Of a DNA stretch of 64,000 nt, positions 24,043 to 36,263 are shown one piece after another. Every line of letters starts with the position of its first letter. Position 1 is the stretch's first letter. Source of the stretch: Gnetum montanum (taxonomy: Eukaryota > Streptophyta > Gnetopsida > Gnetales > Gnetaceae); contig MNCI01008071.1 in assembly GCA_015680685.1 (NCBI GenBank), positions 20,810-84,809 of the forward strand. Reading direction: 5' to 3'. The position numbers and the translations under genes are program-made. Under the pieces are notes generated by a model, which was not told where the DNA came from, searched no databases, and saw only the letters and a program-made list of their open reading frames with translations.

Positions 24043-24885
24043 TGATGAGCAGTGAGGTACCCCTACGCTCAATCATATGAATACAAGCATGTTTGTGCAA
24101 TCCAGTTGAACTCTATGGATGAACTAGTTGTGGGACCTAGACAGTTATACATTGATTGCAATTCGTTGTCTTCCCACATGGACTAGTAGTAGCTTTGTCA
24201 CGCATGGTTTAGTCCAAAGTGAGGCATAAGATTTTTATCATTTTATGTTTTATCAATTTCATCACCTAAAAGAATAATAAAATTGAGAGTAATTAATTGC
24301 TAAGTGAACTATTGTCTAATCTAACCTAACACAAGTAACTGTCCCCACTTCCCAAACACATCCTAAACTTCATGTAAACACTACTAGGTTGTCAAACACT
24401 AATCGTTTTTGAGCTGCCAAGTGTCACACGTATGTTTGAAGGGGTCATGCTTGTGTATTTTAATTAATTGATTAATTAATCAAAACTAATTGTTGAATGA
24501 AAAGCATTAAATGTGAACTACATGAAATCATGATATATAAATGCATAAAGAATGAATCAAAGGGCTCATCCTTATTGCCAACACATTGGTGTGTTCAAGT
24601 ACATCAATGCTTGAATAAAGATCTAATCACACTTAGACCTCCTATTGTGGGCACTTGGGAAATATTCTAACTCTCAAATGAACAAACTACAAGAGTTTCA
24701 CTACTTGACTGCCAAAAAACTACGTCAATCGTGTGCCTGACGGCTGTATTTATAGACCCAATAGTAACCCTATAATATCAAATGTATGATATTGCATCTT
24801 GGGTCACGATATCACGTACCTGATATCATATACTCGATATCATAGCCACTCCAATATCACAGCATATGAAAAACATGATTCATCA
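24043..24885 (-). repeat. 5' LTR of TRG-1 (843 bp)
   Basis: Plus-strand TGATGAGCAGTGAGG...ATGATTCATCA; same orientation as 18561-19412. ATTAT at 24886-24890 pairs with GTTAT on the other side. Confidence 0.87.
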
Positions 24886-24956
24886 ATTATTTTCATTTTT
24901 AGCAGCTTCTTCTATGTTCTATGTTAACTCTCTTTAGCTACTGCACATGATCTACA

Positions 24957-25669
24957 TAAAATTTTTAACCTATAAAATATTTTCTCTATTTATGATTATA
25001 GGCTAAAGATGAAGTTTACAACCTTTCATGTTTTGAGCTCCATGCTCAACTAAGGTCTTCTTATTAAGTACCTATGAGTTTGTTTAAGTTTTAAATACCA
25101 AAGCAACAATGATAATTTTGCCATTACTAATGTTTCTCTTGCTACTTTTGTTAGCTGATCTAGCTCTCACTTTGTTGCAACAACATAGTTGATCAATGTT
25201 TAGACTCTTCAAGACTAAATTCTATACTCCCAAGTCATGATGGAGAACAACTAGTTGATTGAATGGTACTACATAATGTTGCTGCTTCATGTGTAGTTTC
25301 TCTCCTCTAAGTTGTCCAAGGAAGCATTTATACAATTAGTAGGTTCTCTTTCATTTTCATTATGGATTTTTGTCCTTTCACTCAATCCTTATATGTGAGG
25401 ATGCTCTTCAACTCTTGCAACTTCAACAACAAGATCCATGTTTGGAAAATATCTTTCCCAAAGCTATCATCTATTTGAAAAATTTTCAAACTATAGATGT
25501 TTCTGATGTTGCAACAAATTTAATTCTAATGTTCAAACTTTCTAATATTCATATTTTTAGCCCACCTTCACACCTATAAATGTGAGGGTTCCCATTCTTT
25601 TCTTTTGAACATGTGCCCACCTTTTTCTTTCAGGAAAGATCAAGTTCTTTCTTTAAATTATTTGTCATC
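24957..25669 (+). repeat. AT-rich direct repeat, right copy
   Basis: Matches 17190-18475 as described there, without the 555-bp segment. It ends where the TRG-2 LTR begins. The short stretch before it (24926-24950, AACTCTCTTTAGCTACTGCAC) matches 17128-17150 in inverted orientation. Confidence 0.68.
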
Positions 25670-26462
25670 TGATGAGTCATCATTTGGGCAACCGTGATAT
25701 CGTGTACGTGTAGCTTGTCTCCTCATCTATAAATAAGAGGTAGACAGAAGAGTTAGTTACTTTTAGTCTCAGTTTAGAATTAGTTTTGATTTTAGTTTTT
25801 ATTTTCTCTCTCTCAAACCTTTTCCTCTCCGTGTATGCCTGTAGTGTGGTGAATGTAATTATACGGCATCCTTTATTTGAGTGTGACGTACTTGGACACG
25901 CACATGACCATAATAAAGATCGAGATTACATCATCATTACAACATTCACTTAGATTAATCATTTAATTAATTATTATTTATTGCTTTTCTAGTTAATCTC
26001 TCTCACCCTTAAATTCATTTTAAAACATAGAATGAGTACGACTTGATTAAGAGCATTTAAGTGTGACTACTTGGTAACCCAGTAGCGTACCTAGGATCTA
26101 CACTTGGTAATACCAGTGGTAGTCATGCACAAAGTCCAAGATGTGTATGGATAATCAAGGAACAGATGCTCATTGCACTTAGGCTAGATTAGATTCTCTC
26201 ACCCTTTCTCCCTTAGATTAGTGAATATTACTTTCCATTGCCTTCAGGAGTAGCATTAGATTAGAAACCACATCATACACCTCACTTTGGACTAAACCAT
26301 ATGTGACAAATATAATACTAATCCAGGTGGGAAGACAATGAATTACTACCTAAGGCTAACTGTCTAGATGCCACAACTAGTCTATCTATGGAGTTCGACT
26401 GGATTGCGTGTGTAGTGCTTGTATTCGTATGGTTGAGTGTAGGGGTACCTCGTCACTCATCA
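25670..26462 (+). repeat. 5' LTR of TRG-2 (793 bp)
   Basis: TGATGAGTCATCATTTGGG...CGTCACTCATCA. Its 3' end (GGGGTACCTCGTCACTCATCA region) is the reverse complement of the TRG-1 LTR end, so the two families share terminal sequence in opposite orientation. A TATA-like CTATAAATAAG lies at about 25724-25734. Confidence 0.82.
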
Positions 26463-26463
26463 T

Positions 26464-26481
26464 TGGTGCTATTTCCGGGGA
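26464..26481 (+). other. Primer-binding site of TRG-2, tRNA-Asp-like
   Basis: TGGTGCTATTTCCGGGGA two bases after the LTR end, close to the tRNA-Asp site TGGCGCCGTTGCCGGGGA. Confidence 0.78.
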
Positions 26482-26578
26482 CGGTGCTAGTTATCTAGGT
26501 TAGTTATATCATACAAGTTCATTGTAAAGGAATTAATGATAAATCTTGTAGAAAAAAAAGAATTATAAAAAGTCACAC

Positions 26579-28590
26579 GTGATTTCACACACAACTTCAC
26601 AACCATGCCTCTCCTACAAGATCATGATAATGCCACACTTAGTGAGGAAGTTTAGTGGAGAACCAATGAACTATATGACGATGAAGATTGGAGTACACAA
26701 CCTGAAGTGGGGGTTTCTTATAAACATGAATGAAAGCAACATCATCCCAACACACGAAAGTATAACTTACCTGATGACGATGAACCCCCACTGGCCACTA
26801 CAAGCCTAACACAAATACAAGAGGCTATTTGAATATCCCATAGGCATCGTAAAGAAAGCCATCTACCCAAGCTCGATTTAAACAACTTTCCTACTTTTTT
26901 AGGAGGCTATGACTTATATTCAAATCAACATTTACAAGCCTTCTACGATGCCTGCATATGGAATAACATTGATAATGGGTGGCAAAAACTTAAGCTCTTT
27001 TATGACACTCTTTGGCCAAGCAAAAGTATGGTATAGATTGTTAAAACCAAATTCAATATGACGTTGGCCAACAATGGTAGAAGATTTTAATGAAAGATAT
27101 TAAACCTATGCAAGAGTGTCAACCTTGAGGAAGCAAATCCAACGATGGAAACATGCACAACATGAACCCTTGGACATGGACTTAGAAAGATATTACGCAT
27201 TGTTAAACAAATGTCTGGGCCATGCGTTCTCTAAGGAAAGGCTAATGTACCATATCATTGATGGGCTTCGTGATGCAACAAGAGAAACTGTAGGGATGTA
27301 TGCCCAAGGTCAACTATATGAACTATGAACCCATCAAATCCAAGAGCTTATTAAGTAGGTAGCAAAAGAAGAAGGAGAAATGGCTAGATGGGAGAGTGTT
27401 GAAAAACATCAATGGGACCAAAATCTCAACTTAACAAGGGTCCATGATCATAAAAAGGAGAAATCAACCTATCACGAGGAGAAAGAATCATCTTTTCCAA
27501 TACAAAAATCATTAGAAGAATTTTAGGAAAAAATCAATAAGATGTTGGAATGGACATATAAAAAGTGTGGAGAATTTATCAATATTATTGGAGATAGAGT
27601 TTTGACAACCCAAGAAGCAGGACAAAAAATTTAACAATTGGAAAGAAGGGATATGGAAAATAAGAGCTAAACTACCAATCATATATATGAATGCACCATT
27701 TGCTTGTACAATCACCCCAAGGGCTAATGCCCAGTATTGTTATATTTACATGAGCATTGGGAAAACACATTACATCCAGAGTTTGTACAGAGATACTGTG
27801 TTCGATCAAAGTGGAAAAAATCCCAGTCATGGGGGAGACCACCCATAAACTAGAGACAACCTTCGTATCATCCGAACCCAAATGTTTATCTAGTTCAACA
27901 TCCTGTTTCCCTAGCTAGGCCAACATACTCTATTTCACCATATTACCATTCTCCTCAATACTATCAGCCCATGCCTTCAACACAACCACCATCTTGTGTA
28001 TCCTAATCTTCTCCTCAATTTCAACATTTCCATCCTTTCCTTTCTTATACATCACCACCAACTATTCCTAAGGTGTCTACGCCATAGCAACGACCCATGA
28101 ACATTACTTGTGCTACTACTTCCAATAGCAATGAGAGACCTCAGCAACATTGAAGATTTCCCTTCTTTAGAAATGACCCTAGGAAGGGACAACACAATTC
28201 TGAGGCCACTGCATCCTCCAACTCAGCACAAGTCCAACCCTATGGTGCACCCTTACCTTCAAACCCAACCCCTCATGTTACTTCATCAGGGCCACCAACT
28301 CTCACTCCAACAACAATACGGCCCAATGAATACAGGCATGGAGGGCGACAAACCAATCCTTGCATACCATCTAATGGTCCCAAATATCATAGTGGGTCAA
28401 CTCATTATCTGGGAACTACATCATACAAGTTGTCCTACTATACTTATTGTAATCAAGTGTGTGAACCCCGGTGGGGTAAGAATGATCGACCCTTAATATT
28501 TCCAACATGTAAGGATCATCATCTTCCATTTATTAATCCTTGCCATCCTCAACCATTTAGTTATGGGGAATATCCCCCATTTAAATAACA
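26579..28590 (+). pseudogene. Gag of TRG-2
   Basis: The core lies at about 26880-27330: FPTFLGGYDLYSNQHLQAF, WQKLKLFYDTL, VWYRLLKPNSI, then RKQIQRWKHAQHEPLDMDLERYYALLNKCLGHAFSKE and IDGLRDATRETVGMYAQG, matching the TRG-1 gag. Stops in the core (e.g. after PNSI and in NERY*TYAR) and frame changes before and after show decay. A Pro/Gln-rich C-terminal part reaches about 28590. No protease follows. Confidence 0.77.
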
Positions 28591-30545
28591 AGAAGGATTA
28601 ATAAATATTTTTTATTTTCTTTAATTTTACAACTTTTTGTTTTCCAATTTTTCATTTTTTAATTTCTTGTTTTATCTTTTTGTCTTTTTTTCTTTTTATG
28701 TTTTTACAAGTAATCTCATCTATGAATAAAACACTCATGTGGATCGTTGGTTTAGGTGTGTTCTATGTTATTAAGTCTCAGACAATCAATTATTTGGATA
28801 GTGAGCTCATTACATCCACTCATCCATTATACAAATAAGAGGTTCTGTTCGAGGATACAGTGATATTCTTGATATTTTTAAAACTTAAAATTAATTTTTT
28901 GTTCATTGTACCTAGAATGAAGAAGGATGGACCAAGAGGAAATGATTAGGGTGTAACATCAAGGGAACTTGCAGATTCTCTTTGGCGACATTTGTGGGAG
29001 TTATCATGCAACATGGTTGTACTAAGATCCTTGTAGATCTAATGAAAATGGGAGTAAGAGTAATCAAAAGGGCACTCAAAAATCCAATGCTATTCTAGGG
29101 GGTCCCACTGGAAAGACATGCACCCATGCCTAAAGGTTGGCGGCTTCCCTGGATTCAATATTCAAAGAGAAAAAAAAACAAAAACAAAGAAAAAAAGGAG
29201 AAAGAGAGAGTATGCCACAAAAAAAAATCACTCCTTCCTTGAACAAAACGCCAAGTGATCGTACACCTTGTTGTTATGCTCCTCTCATAGTTGCTCATCA
29301 TGAGATGAAACAATGCGATGTCACTGGTTAGAGGAATGGACTTGGTCCTGATCCTGGAATGATGAGTTAATGACAACTTAATCATGCTTTACACGTAGGA
29401 TTCACTATGCCCTAGGTCAGTTATGTCATGTCCCAACCTCTACAATCCCTTTCTATAGTCTATCTAATCTCACTGTTCATGTAATTGTAGCTCGTGTCAT
29501 GTGTAACATAGAATTCTTATCTCATTCCAGTGATATTTACATGTGTGTGTTTTTTGGAATCAATGTGGATTACATTTAACCTTTCTAGTGCCCATAGACA
29601 CATTAAGGGTGGTTACACAAGGGAATTATAGGTTGGAACCTGCTTTGGGGAGGACCCACTTGTGTAATCTTTTGTAATTTTCACTTATGACACAACTCAC
29701 ATCGACCATTTCTTACCCTTAGCATAATTTTCAAATGATTTTCTTTGCCTACTACTATCCCTCTGAATAATAACGCTCCTGTGTATCATTACATGACCTT
29801 TTTCTCTCACTTACCACCCAAGGTCCTCGTTGATAAAACCCACAGATCATTATTCGTGCCTTCTAAACCATCTAATTACCCTAGAATACTTTAACACCTA
29901 CCATGTGGCTTGGTTTTCCATTTTTAATTCCAAAAAAAAACCTTTAAAATTTGGTATTTTTGTGGTACCCAATGTCACTAAGGCCGTGATATTGCATATG
30001 CAATATCGCAACCGATGTGATATAGTGTAGACGATGTATCGTATGTGGTATCACATCCCAAAAACCTGTAAACAGGTGATCCCCCCGTAACACTTAGCCT
30101 CATTTTCCACACATCACGTGGGAGAGTTTTTCAAATTTTTCTCTATGAATTCCGAGTGTGACACCCTTGCTTCTCAACCTCTATCTTGCTCGCTGGTACT
30201 CTGATTTTAATTTAGTTAGAACTTGCTTGAACCTGGAGTGTTCAGCTTAGTCATGGGGGAGGGACACCTGCCGAATAGCACCTAACGTTTTTGGAATTTA
30301 TCATCGCCCAAAGGAAATTATTAAGGGTAATTAGTTGTAAATTAAGAATAAAATGTGCCAAAAAAATCATTTAATCTTTTAGGTACACCAGGAATTTAAA
30401 ATTAGAAACCACCTAAGTGAAACAGACTCATGATTACAATCTTTTAGGGAATATCACATGGAGATAAAATAAGATCATTAATTAAGGCAAGTAGTAAGGT
30501 ATAACCTAACTTTGGTAACAACCTTACTAATGATTGGCCTTGTGT
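28591..30545 (+). other. TRG-2 AT-rich internal region, no gene
   Basis: T-rich stretch at 28600-28710 and AT-rich DNA after it. Segments (e.g. CTGCTTTGGGGAGGACCCA at about 29640-29660) match TRG-1 in inverted orientation. A perfect 20-base palindrome lies at 29988-30007. No coding domain was found. Confidence 0.6.
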
Positions 30546-30549
30546 GATT

Positions 30550-31826
30550 ATAGATGGCCCTGAAATATGGACAAAAGGAAGGTCCTACTCAAGGTGGAAG
30601 CAAACGACCCAGGAGAGGTGGAAGAAAAGATCCTACTGAACAACATGCAGAATAGGAGGAGTAATTGTTCAGTATTCATCAAGAGGATCCTCCTACTGTA
30701 TAGTCTGGGTAGGTAGAAGGAGGAACTATTGCAATGCTTGAACAGGAACAACATCTCACATTGCACCAAGATTGTGTTCAAGTCATCCAAGAAAAGTCCA
30801 CATTCGCTGTAGTGATTGTGAAGTTAAACTTTGAATCTTTTGTAGTGTTTGCTCCTGAGGTTGTTAGGTATCACCTCAAAGGATCTCCCTTATGGCCTAT
30901 CCTCTTTGAAAGCAGTGCTTGGTACGTAGGGGAGACGTACTAATTCTAGCACAACAGAGAGCAAGGCACCACTATCAACATTTGTGGTGTGATAGTCAAT
31001 TTCTCCACGTAGAACATTTTGGAAGAGTTAAACCTTCCGAATATAGGGCCAAAAGTTGCTTAGTTATCCACCCGTTCAGACCTTGATGTGCAATGGGATT
31101 GGTTGGAAAGGGCTTATGGCAGAGATAAGACATTTGGTGAGGTGAAGATAGAAGAGAGGATCTACTTTAAAATTGGAACATATCACCTCTTCCCCATGAA
31201 GGGCTTAAAAAGAATATCAACGTATGCAATGAGAGGATGTGCAGTGCTGATGAAAAACATTAATGCCAACTTGTCCCATCTATATTAACGGAGATGTTGA
31301 GGCAGTTTGAGGAATGAAAGATAGGGAAGATGGTGTTGCCTTTCCCTTATCTTATCAAAAAGCTTTGCTGACGTACTAGTATTAGGGGGTACACCAATGA
31401 TGTCCTCCGGAAAGCCCAAAATGCTTCCTATGCTGAACTATTAAAGCCACCATTAGCAAGGAAAATTATTGGTGAGACACTGGGACCAAAAGAAGAAGAA
31501 GAATAGATGGCTATACGAACTGCAACTCAACTTGCAGGACCTAAGAAACCTCCAAGCATAGGACCCAACCAACAACAGGAAATAGGGCCTAGCACAGGCC
31601 AGGATCAGCTGCCACCGCAAGACTATAGATCATCGATGAGCCATCTCAGGGCCATCACTAAGACTATCAATTGGGGAACTCATGATGATGCAAATATCTT
31701 CCACATCATTGATGATGCCATTCAACCCCTATTTCTTTGGATTGCACAAGGGGTGAAGTATCTATTCATATAGGAGGAGGGGGAAGTGTTTGATCACAAT
31801 AGATTTTGGGAAATGCAACATCTTTT
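30550..31826 (+). pseudogene. Plant transposon-protein-like ORF, cut by Tat-2
   Basis: Starts MALKYGQKEGPTQGG at about 30552. Recognisable blocks: KLNFESFVVFAPEVVRYHL, INICGVIVNFST, DLDVQWDWLERAYG, GTYHLFPMKGLKRIST, VLPFPYLIKKLC and RGYTNDVLRKAQNASYAELL. The pattern (a G-V-V-F motif, then a Leu-rich segment, then LPFP-LI--LC) resembles the putative plant transposon protein family found as extra ORFs in plant gypsy elements. Its function is not established. Several TAG/TGA stops are present. The reading stops abruptly at 31826, where the Tat-2 LTR begins. Confidence 0.5.
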
Positions 31827-33451
31827 TGTAGTGACTGAAAATGTCAGTGGCTAGAAAACACCGAGAGGTTGTTGGTCATGATAGTCTTAACCCCGAATCT
31901 GTGTGAGGGCCATGCTAGATAAAATAGAAACGAGATGCCCTAAATGGTATGGTTGATTAGATAGGAACTTAGTCGATGTCAATATAACCTTTCGTAAACG
32001 AATAATTTGAAAATGACACTTCTAGCATAAAATGATAAATTTAAATGCAAAAGAGATAGAAACAATATAAAATGCAATGATAAGCAAGAAAACAATGTAA
32101 ATTGAAGTTATAAATATGCACCACTTCAAGAATGTGACTTTGCTCTGTCAAGGCAGATACAATTGACTGCACTGCACTGAGGAGCGCAAGGATCCCAAGG
32201 GTAACCAAGACGTTTAGAGTGAGACAGATGTATACTTGAATGTTGACTCAGGAGTCAACAATGTAGAATGCTATGAGGATAACAAGAAAGAGAAAAATGA
32301 AATGCCAAATGAGGGTGTCAACTATTAATAGTGCAAAACAAGGTTTTTATAATGCTCAGGAATACAGTGCTAACTTTTTGCTCGCTTGCTTGCTAAAGGA
32401 CCAGCTAGTCGACCAGTCCCCCAAAAAGGATTGAAAAAGGATCCTTTGAGCATCACTCATTGGGGTATTTATAGGGCCAAGGGCATGCAAAAGAGGTAGT
32501 TTGGACACCATGTGTCTTGGTCCTGTGTTGACTTGTCTATGCTACATGGGCATGCATGACCGTTGGACGTGCATGTCCGTTGGATGAGCCTGCCATGCTG
32601 TAATTGTGAACTTGCCACACTGTAATTGCATCATCAGAGCTTAGAGACATGTGCCAACAGTGCAATTAGTTGAAGTGCATTGATGTACCGTAACTATCTA
32701 CTATGTCGTGTCATGTTCTATAGCGTAGCATGTGGGCATAGCGTAGCAATTTGTTACACCATGCTACGCTATGCTACGTAGCATAGCATAGCCACTAGTT
32801 TGAAGAAAAAACTTGCATTGCGTCCTTTGCACTGCAAATCTTGCAAACTTCCTGATCCTACCGTTTGAGATGCCTTTCATTATTCTTACAAATTTGTTAC
32901 GCTGTGCTACACTACATAGCATAGCATAGTGTAGCAACCAACATGGCCTGCATTTTGCTATGTTTGCCACTTTCTGATGAAGGAGCCATTGCTGAAGAAC
33001 TTGGAGTCAAGTGAAGCAGCTTTTTTCGAAGGTTAGAGGTGCTAACTTAGTGTATTTGGAAATCACCAAGTAAGCCAAGTCTTCCTATCTTGCTCTCGCT
33101 ACGCTGTGCTATGCTATGTAGCATAGCGTAGCACCTTGTCTTGCAACAATTTTTGGTTGATAGTTTGAACAACTATCTCCCGAAGCCTGCTACGCTATAT
33201 AGCGTGGTGTAGCGTAGCAAACCCCTTGACTAGAAAACTTGCCAAACTACTTTACGTATTTTGAGCATCACCGAAAACTCTCTGCATTGCTTCTATGTAG
33301 GCTGTTAACTCGATGAATTACCTAGCTAGAAATTTTGCCAAACTGTTCAACCTAAGCTCGAAACATCTAATTCTTGTCGAAGTGTCATGATGCTGCCTAA
33401 ATTGCGATCGCCTGGTGAAGCAAGGATGCCTCGAAGATTTAGGGTATTTCA
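31827..33451 (-). repeat. 3' LTR of Tat-2 (1625 bp)
   Basis: Plus-strand TGTAGTGACTG...GGGTATTTCA. Segment 31880-32250 matches 47740-48110 (LTR of Tat-3) in inverted orientation. Palindromes of GCTATGC/GCTACGC words cluster at 32710-32800, 32900-32940, 33100-33135 and 33188-33225, including a perfect 20-mer at 32768-32787. Confidence 0.85.
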
Positions 33452-34825
33452 TTGGCACCTTTTATCGACGTCTTTAGGATGGACCCAAGAGGCATTGACA
33501 AAGAATACGAAACACCATGGAAGACAAAATGCCAACTTTGTTGTGCAGTGATTGTCGAGACATCGCTTAGCTATGCTTGAGAGTGTTGCATTGGTCTTTG
33601 CAGGAGGAAAGGGCTAAGCAGGGAGGAAGGAGGTCCAGAAAAAAGGTAAAGATGAGGTTTAGTAGAATCCCTTGTTAGAGTGCTCATGAGGGAGTCGTTC
33701 ATGTTTTCATCTTTACTTTCGTTGACCTTTGACCTTGTGTTGAAACGTTTGTGGAGGGTGATTGTGAAACAGCTTACTTGCCATTTTTTTTAGGCACGTG
33801 AGCCTTTGCTCTCTTACATTTTTTCCTTTTTTTGTTTCACCGCTTATATTTGTGAATAACCTTGTTGCAGGATAGGTGTTTCTTTCCCTGAATAAGTTGT
33901 GTTACATCCACGTGGGGACATTAACCTACCTACAAATGCTTCCCATGTGGCTAGTTGTGTTACACATGTCATGAAATTTGCAATTGAGCAAATAGGAGGG
34001 CTTAACAAGTGTTGGAAAAAAGCTTGTAAAAGAGGGGAGTGAGTAGAAATTGCAAATGCAAGAAGCAAGGTAAGGTGAAGGAGCTTAGAAGGTGGGATAG
34101 GATATGCACTCTAAAATTGCCAAGCTAGTCAAGACAATCACTTTGCAATGTTGTATCATTCACTGTTGTAGCGAGACACACCTTCAGTCGACGCCTCACC
34201 GGAACACACCCTGTAAACATAGAGAGCGAACTAGAAGAAACAACCATGATGCAAAATGAGGGAAAATGTCTTTCTTGCTGTAGATGTTGTTGAAGCTCTT
34301 GGACAGCTACGCGGGTGCACAATATCCAAAGTAAGAAGGCCAACAGCGGCCTTGGTAGCATCAGTGTGGAGGAGCTAGCGTCAAAGGAGCGGGGAGTTGC
34401 TGTGAGTGCGGATGCTCTAGAATCCCTGCCAAAGGCATGCATTCTTAGTTGAGCTATGGGATCAGCTACCACATAGCTAAACATTGTTTGAGCCCAGGCG
34501 TTGGCACATAGCTAGAGAATAAGAATATTATGGCTAGGCCACAATACTTCCAGAACTCCAGCAATAGGCACTGACCGAGGAACTATTGTCAGGGCAATGG
34601 GCCATGGCCACGGTAGATCTGAGGGGTCAGTGAGATGCCATAAGACATCTCTGGGGGATCAGCAAGGTGCTAGGAAAGGCAACATTGCATATCTTCCAAA
34701 TCATGTTCTCAGTGCATCGTGAACTGCATTTTGGAACTACAACGTCTCACCCTTCGTCGGCACTGTGCAGGCTCGCTTGATGTGTACGCAATGCAGATGC
34801 ATGTTGGGGACATGCCACAAATCTA
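33452..34825 (-). other. 3' untranslated region and polypurine tract of Tat-2
   Basis: Directly beside the LTR the element strand reads GATAAAAGGTGCCAA, the likely polypurine tract. The following 80 bases (GGCATTGACAAAGAA, ACGAAACACCA) match the same region of Tat-4 and Tat-5. No coding region is supported. Confidence 0.65.
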
Positions 34826-35070
34826 GTTTAAGGTCTTGGTAAACCATGTGCTAGTTTAAGGTCTCAGTAGACCACTGTGCTGGTTTAAGGTCCCAGCAGA
34901 CCGTATGTGCTGGTTTAAGGTCCAAACAGACCATGCGTACCATTTTTATGTCGTAGCGGACGTTGGTGAAGCTGTGCCAGTTTAATGTTGTAGTGGATGT
35001 TTGCTCACCTTTACCAGGTTTACATCGTAGTGAACATGTTGTGCTAATTTTACATCGTAGCGGATGATTT
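34826..35070. repeat. Hairpin-unit array at the end of Tat-2 pol
   Basis: Eight units of (A/G)GTTTA-stem-loop-stem. The first four have GGTC/GACC-type stems (e.g. GGTC TCAGTA GACC, GGTC CCAGCA GACC); later units have GTC/GAC or diverged stems. The array begins about 20 bases past the pol stop. Confidence 0.77.
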
Positions 35071-35088
35071 CTTGTCTACTCCATACAC

Positions 35089-36090
35089 TTAGATGTAGTA
35101 CAACTTGAGGTACGAGTGATTCACTGGGTTGGCGATCTCATTGTTGTCCATATCTGCTAGCTTCAAGGCTCCATTCTTAAAGGCTTTAGTGACCATGTAT
35201 GGGCCTTCCCAGTTGACTAAGAATTTTCTCACATGCTCACTAATAGCCCTGAGGATGAGGTCTCCCTTCTGCATTAGCCATTGATGTAGGTCTGCATGAT
35301 GCTTTTTCTTTTGTTTGCTTTGGTAGAGCTCTATGCGACTCAGGGTTTGCGCATGCTCCTCCTCTATTAAGTCAAGATCGATGATCCATGACTCATTGTT
35401 CTGGGTTTCACTCACGACATCAGAGAGGATCATCCAGAGTGATGTACCTACAACTCAAGAGGTAGCACAACTTCAAATCCATAAACAAGACTGTAAGGAG
35501 TTTTACTCATCGTGGTCCTGCGTGTTGTCCTATAGGCCCATAGAACATAGAGGATTTGCTTATGCCACCACCTCTTGCTGTTGGTAAGCATCCTCTTCAG
35601 CAAGTTGATGATGGACTTATTTGTAGCCTTCGCCTGCCCATTCCCCTATGGGTAATACGGAGAGGAGAATGATTGCTTGATGCCTAGATTGCTATAGAAG
35701 GTTCGGGTTTTCATACTACTGAATTATGGCCCATTGTTAGTTACAATAGTCATTGAAAGCCAAAACCCGGTCATGATGTTATCCAAGATGAAGTGGCAAA
35801 CCTGCTAAGATGTCGTCTTCCTTAAAAGAATATCTTCCACCCACTTAGTAAAATACTCAGTGGTGATGATGATGAAGCTATGCCCTATGGAGGACTTGGG
35901 CGTGATAGGTCCTATGAGGTCTAGTCCCCATCGCTGGAAAGGCCATGTGATCTATGTTGGGTGCAACTCCGTAGGTGAGACTTGTATGAGATTTGCGTAT
36001 CTCTAGCATGTGTCACATGTCTTGACCTTTGACAAGAAATCACACTCCATATGGGGCCAGTAGTACCCTAGGTATATGATTTTCGTAGCC
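35089..36090 (-). pseudogene. Integrase of Tat-2
   Basis: Zinc finger part TCDTC at about 36020-36035, core QRWGLDLIGPI with the first Asp (about 35925), EYFTKWVE, then IVTNNGP at about 35730, where the second catalytic Asp is Asn and the next Gln is TAA, SSPYYP, and the C-terminal module with KFLVNWEGPYMVTKAFKNGALKL (35140-35230), the GPY module of gypsy integrases. The C-terminal frame 35433-35089 is open; the core has stops where Gln is expected. It would carry out strand transfer but is inactive. Confidence 0.87.
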
Positions 36091-36263
36091 ATAGCCCTAG
36101 GTTCTATGTGTTTGGCACACAGTCCCTCATGTACTTCATTAATCACCTTCTATGCCTACTCCTCACCCACACATGCCAACAATATCCTGTCATAGGAACG
36201 CTTGCATAGGGCGTTATTTGCCATGAGTGTATATTGTCGGGCATGCTTAAGGATTGCATCTGT

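Larger units (their letters stand above)
18561..24885 (-). mobile_element. TRG-1: gag-only LTR retrotransposon (TR-GAG type)
   Basis: Direct LTRs 18561-19412 and 24043-24885, both TGATGA...TCATCA, with flanks GTTAT (18556-18560) and ATTAT (24886-24890), a target duplication with one change. A tRNA-Asp-like primer site lies beside the right LTR, so the element reads on the minus strand. The internal 4.6 kb holds a gag and a long AT-rich tail. No protease, RT, RNase H or integrase motif was found, so it would depend on a partner element. Confidence 0.85.
25670..31826 (+). mobile_element. TRG-2: gag-bearing LTR element, interrupted by Tat-2
   Basis: 5' LTR at 25670-26462, tRNA-Asp-like primer site at 26464, a gag related to TRG-1, AT-rich spacer, then a plant-transposon-like ORF cut off where Tat-2 starts at 31827. 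No 3' LTR was found before 31826, so the element probably resumes right of the window. Assigning the last ORF to this element is inference. Confidence 0.62.
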
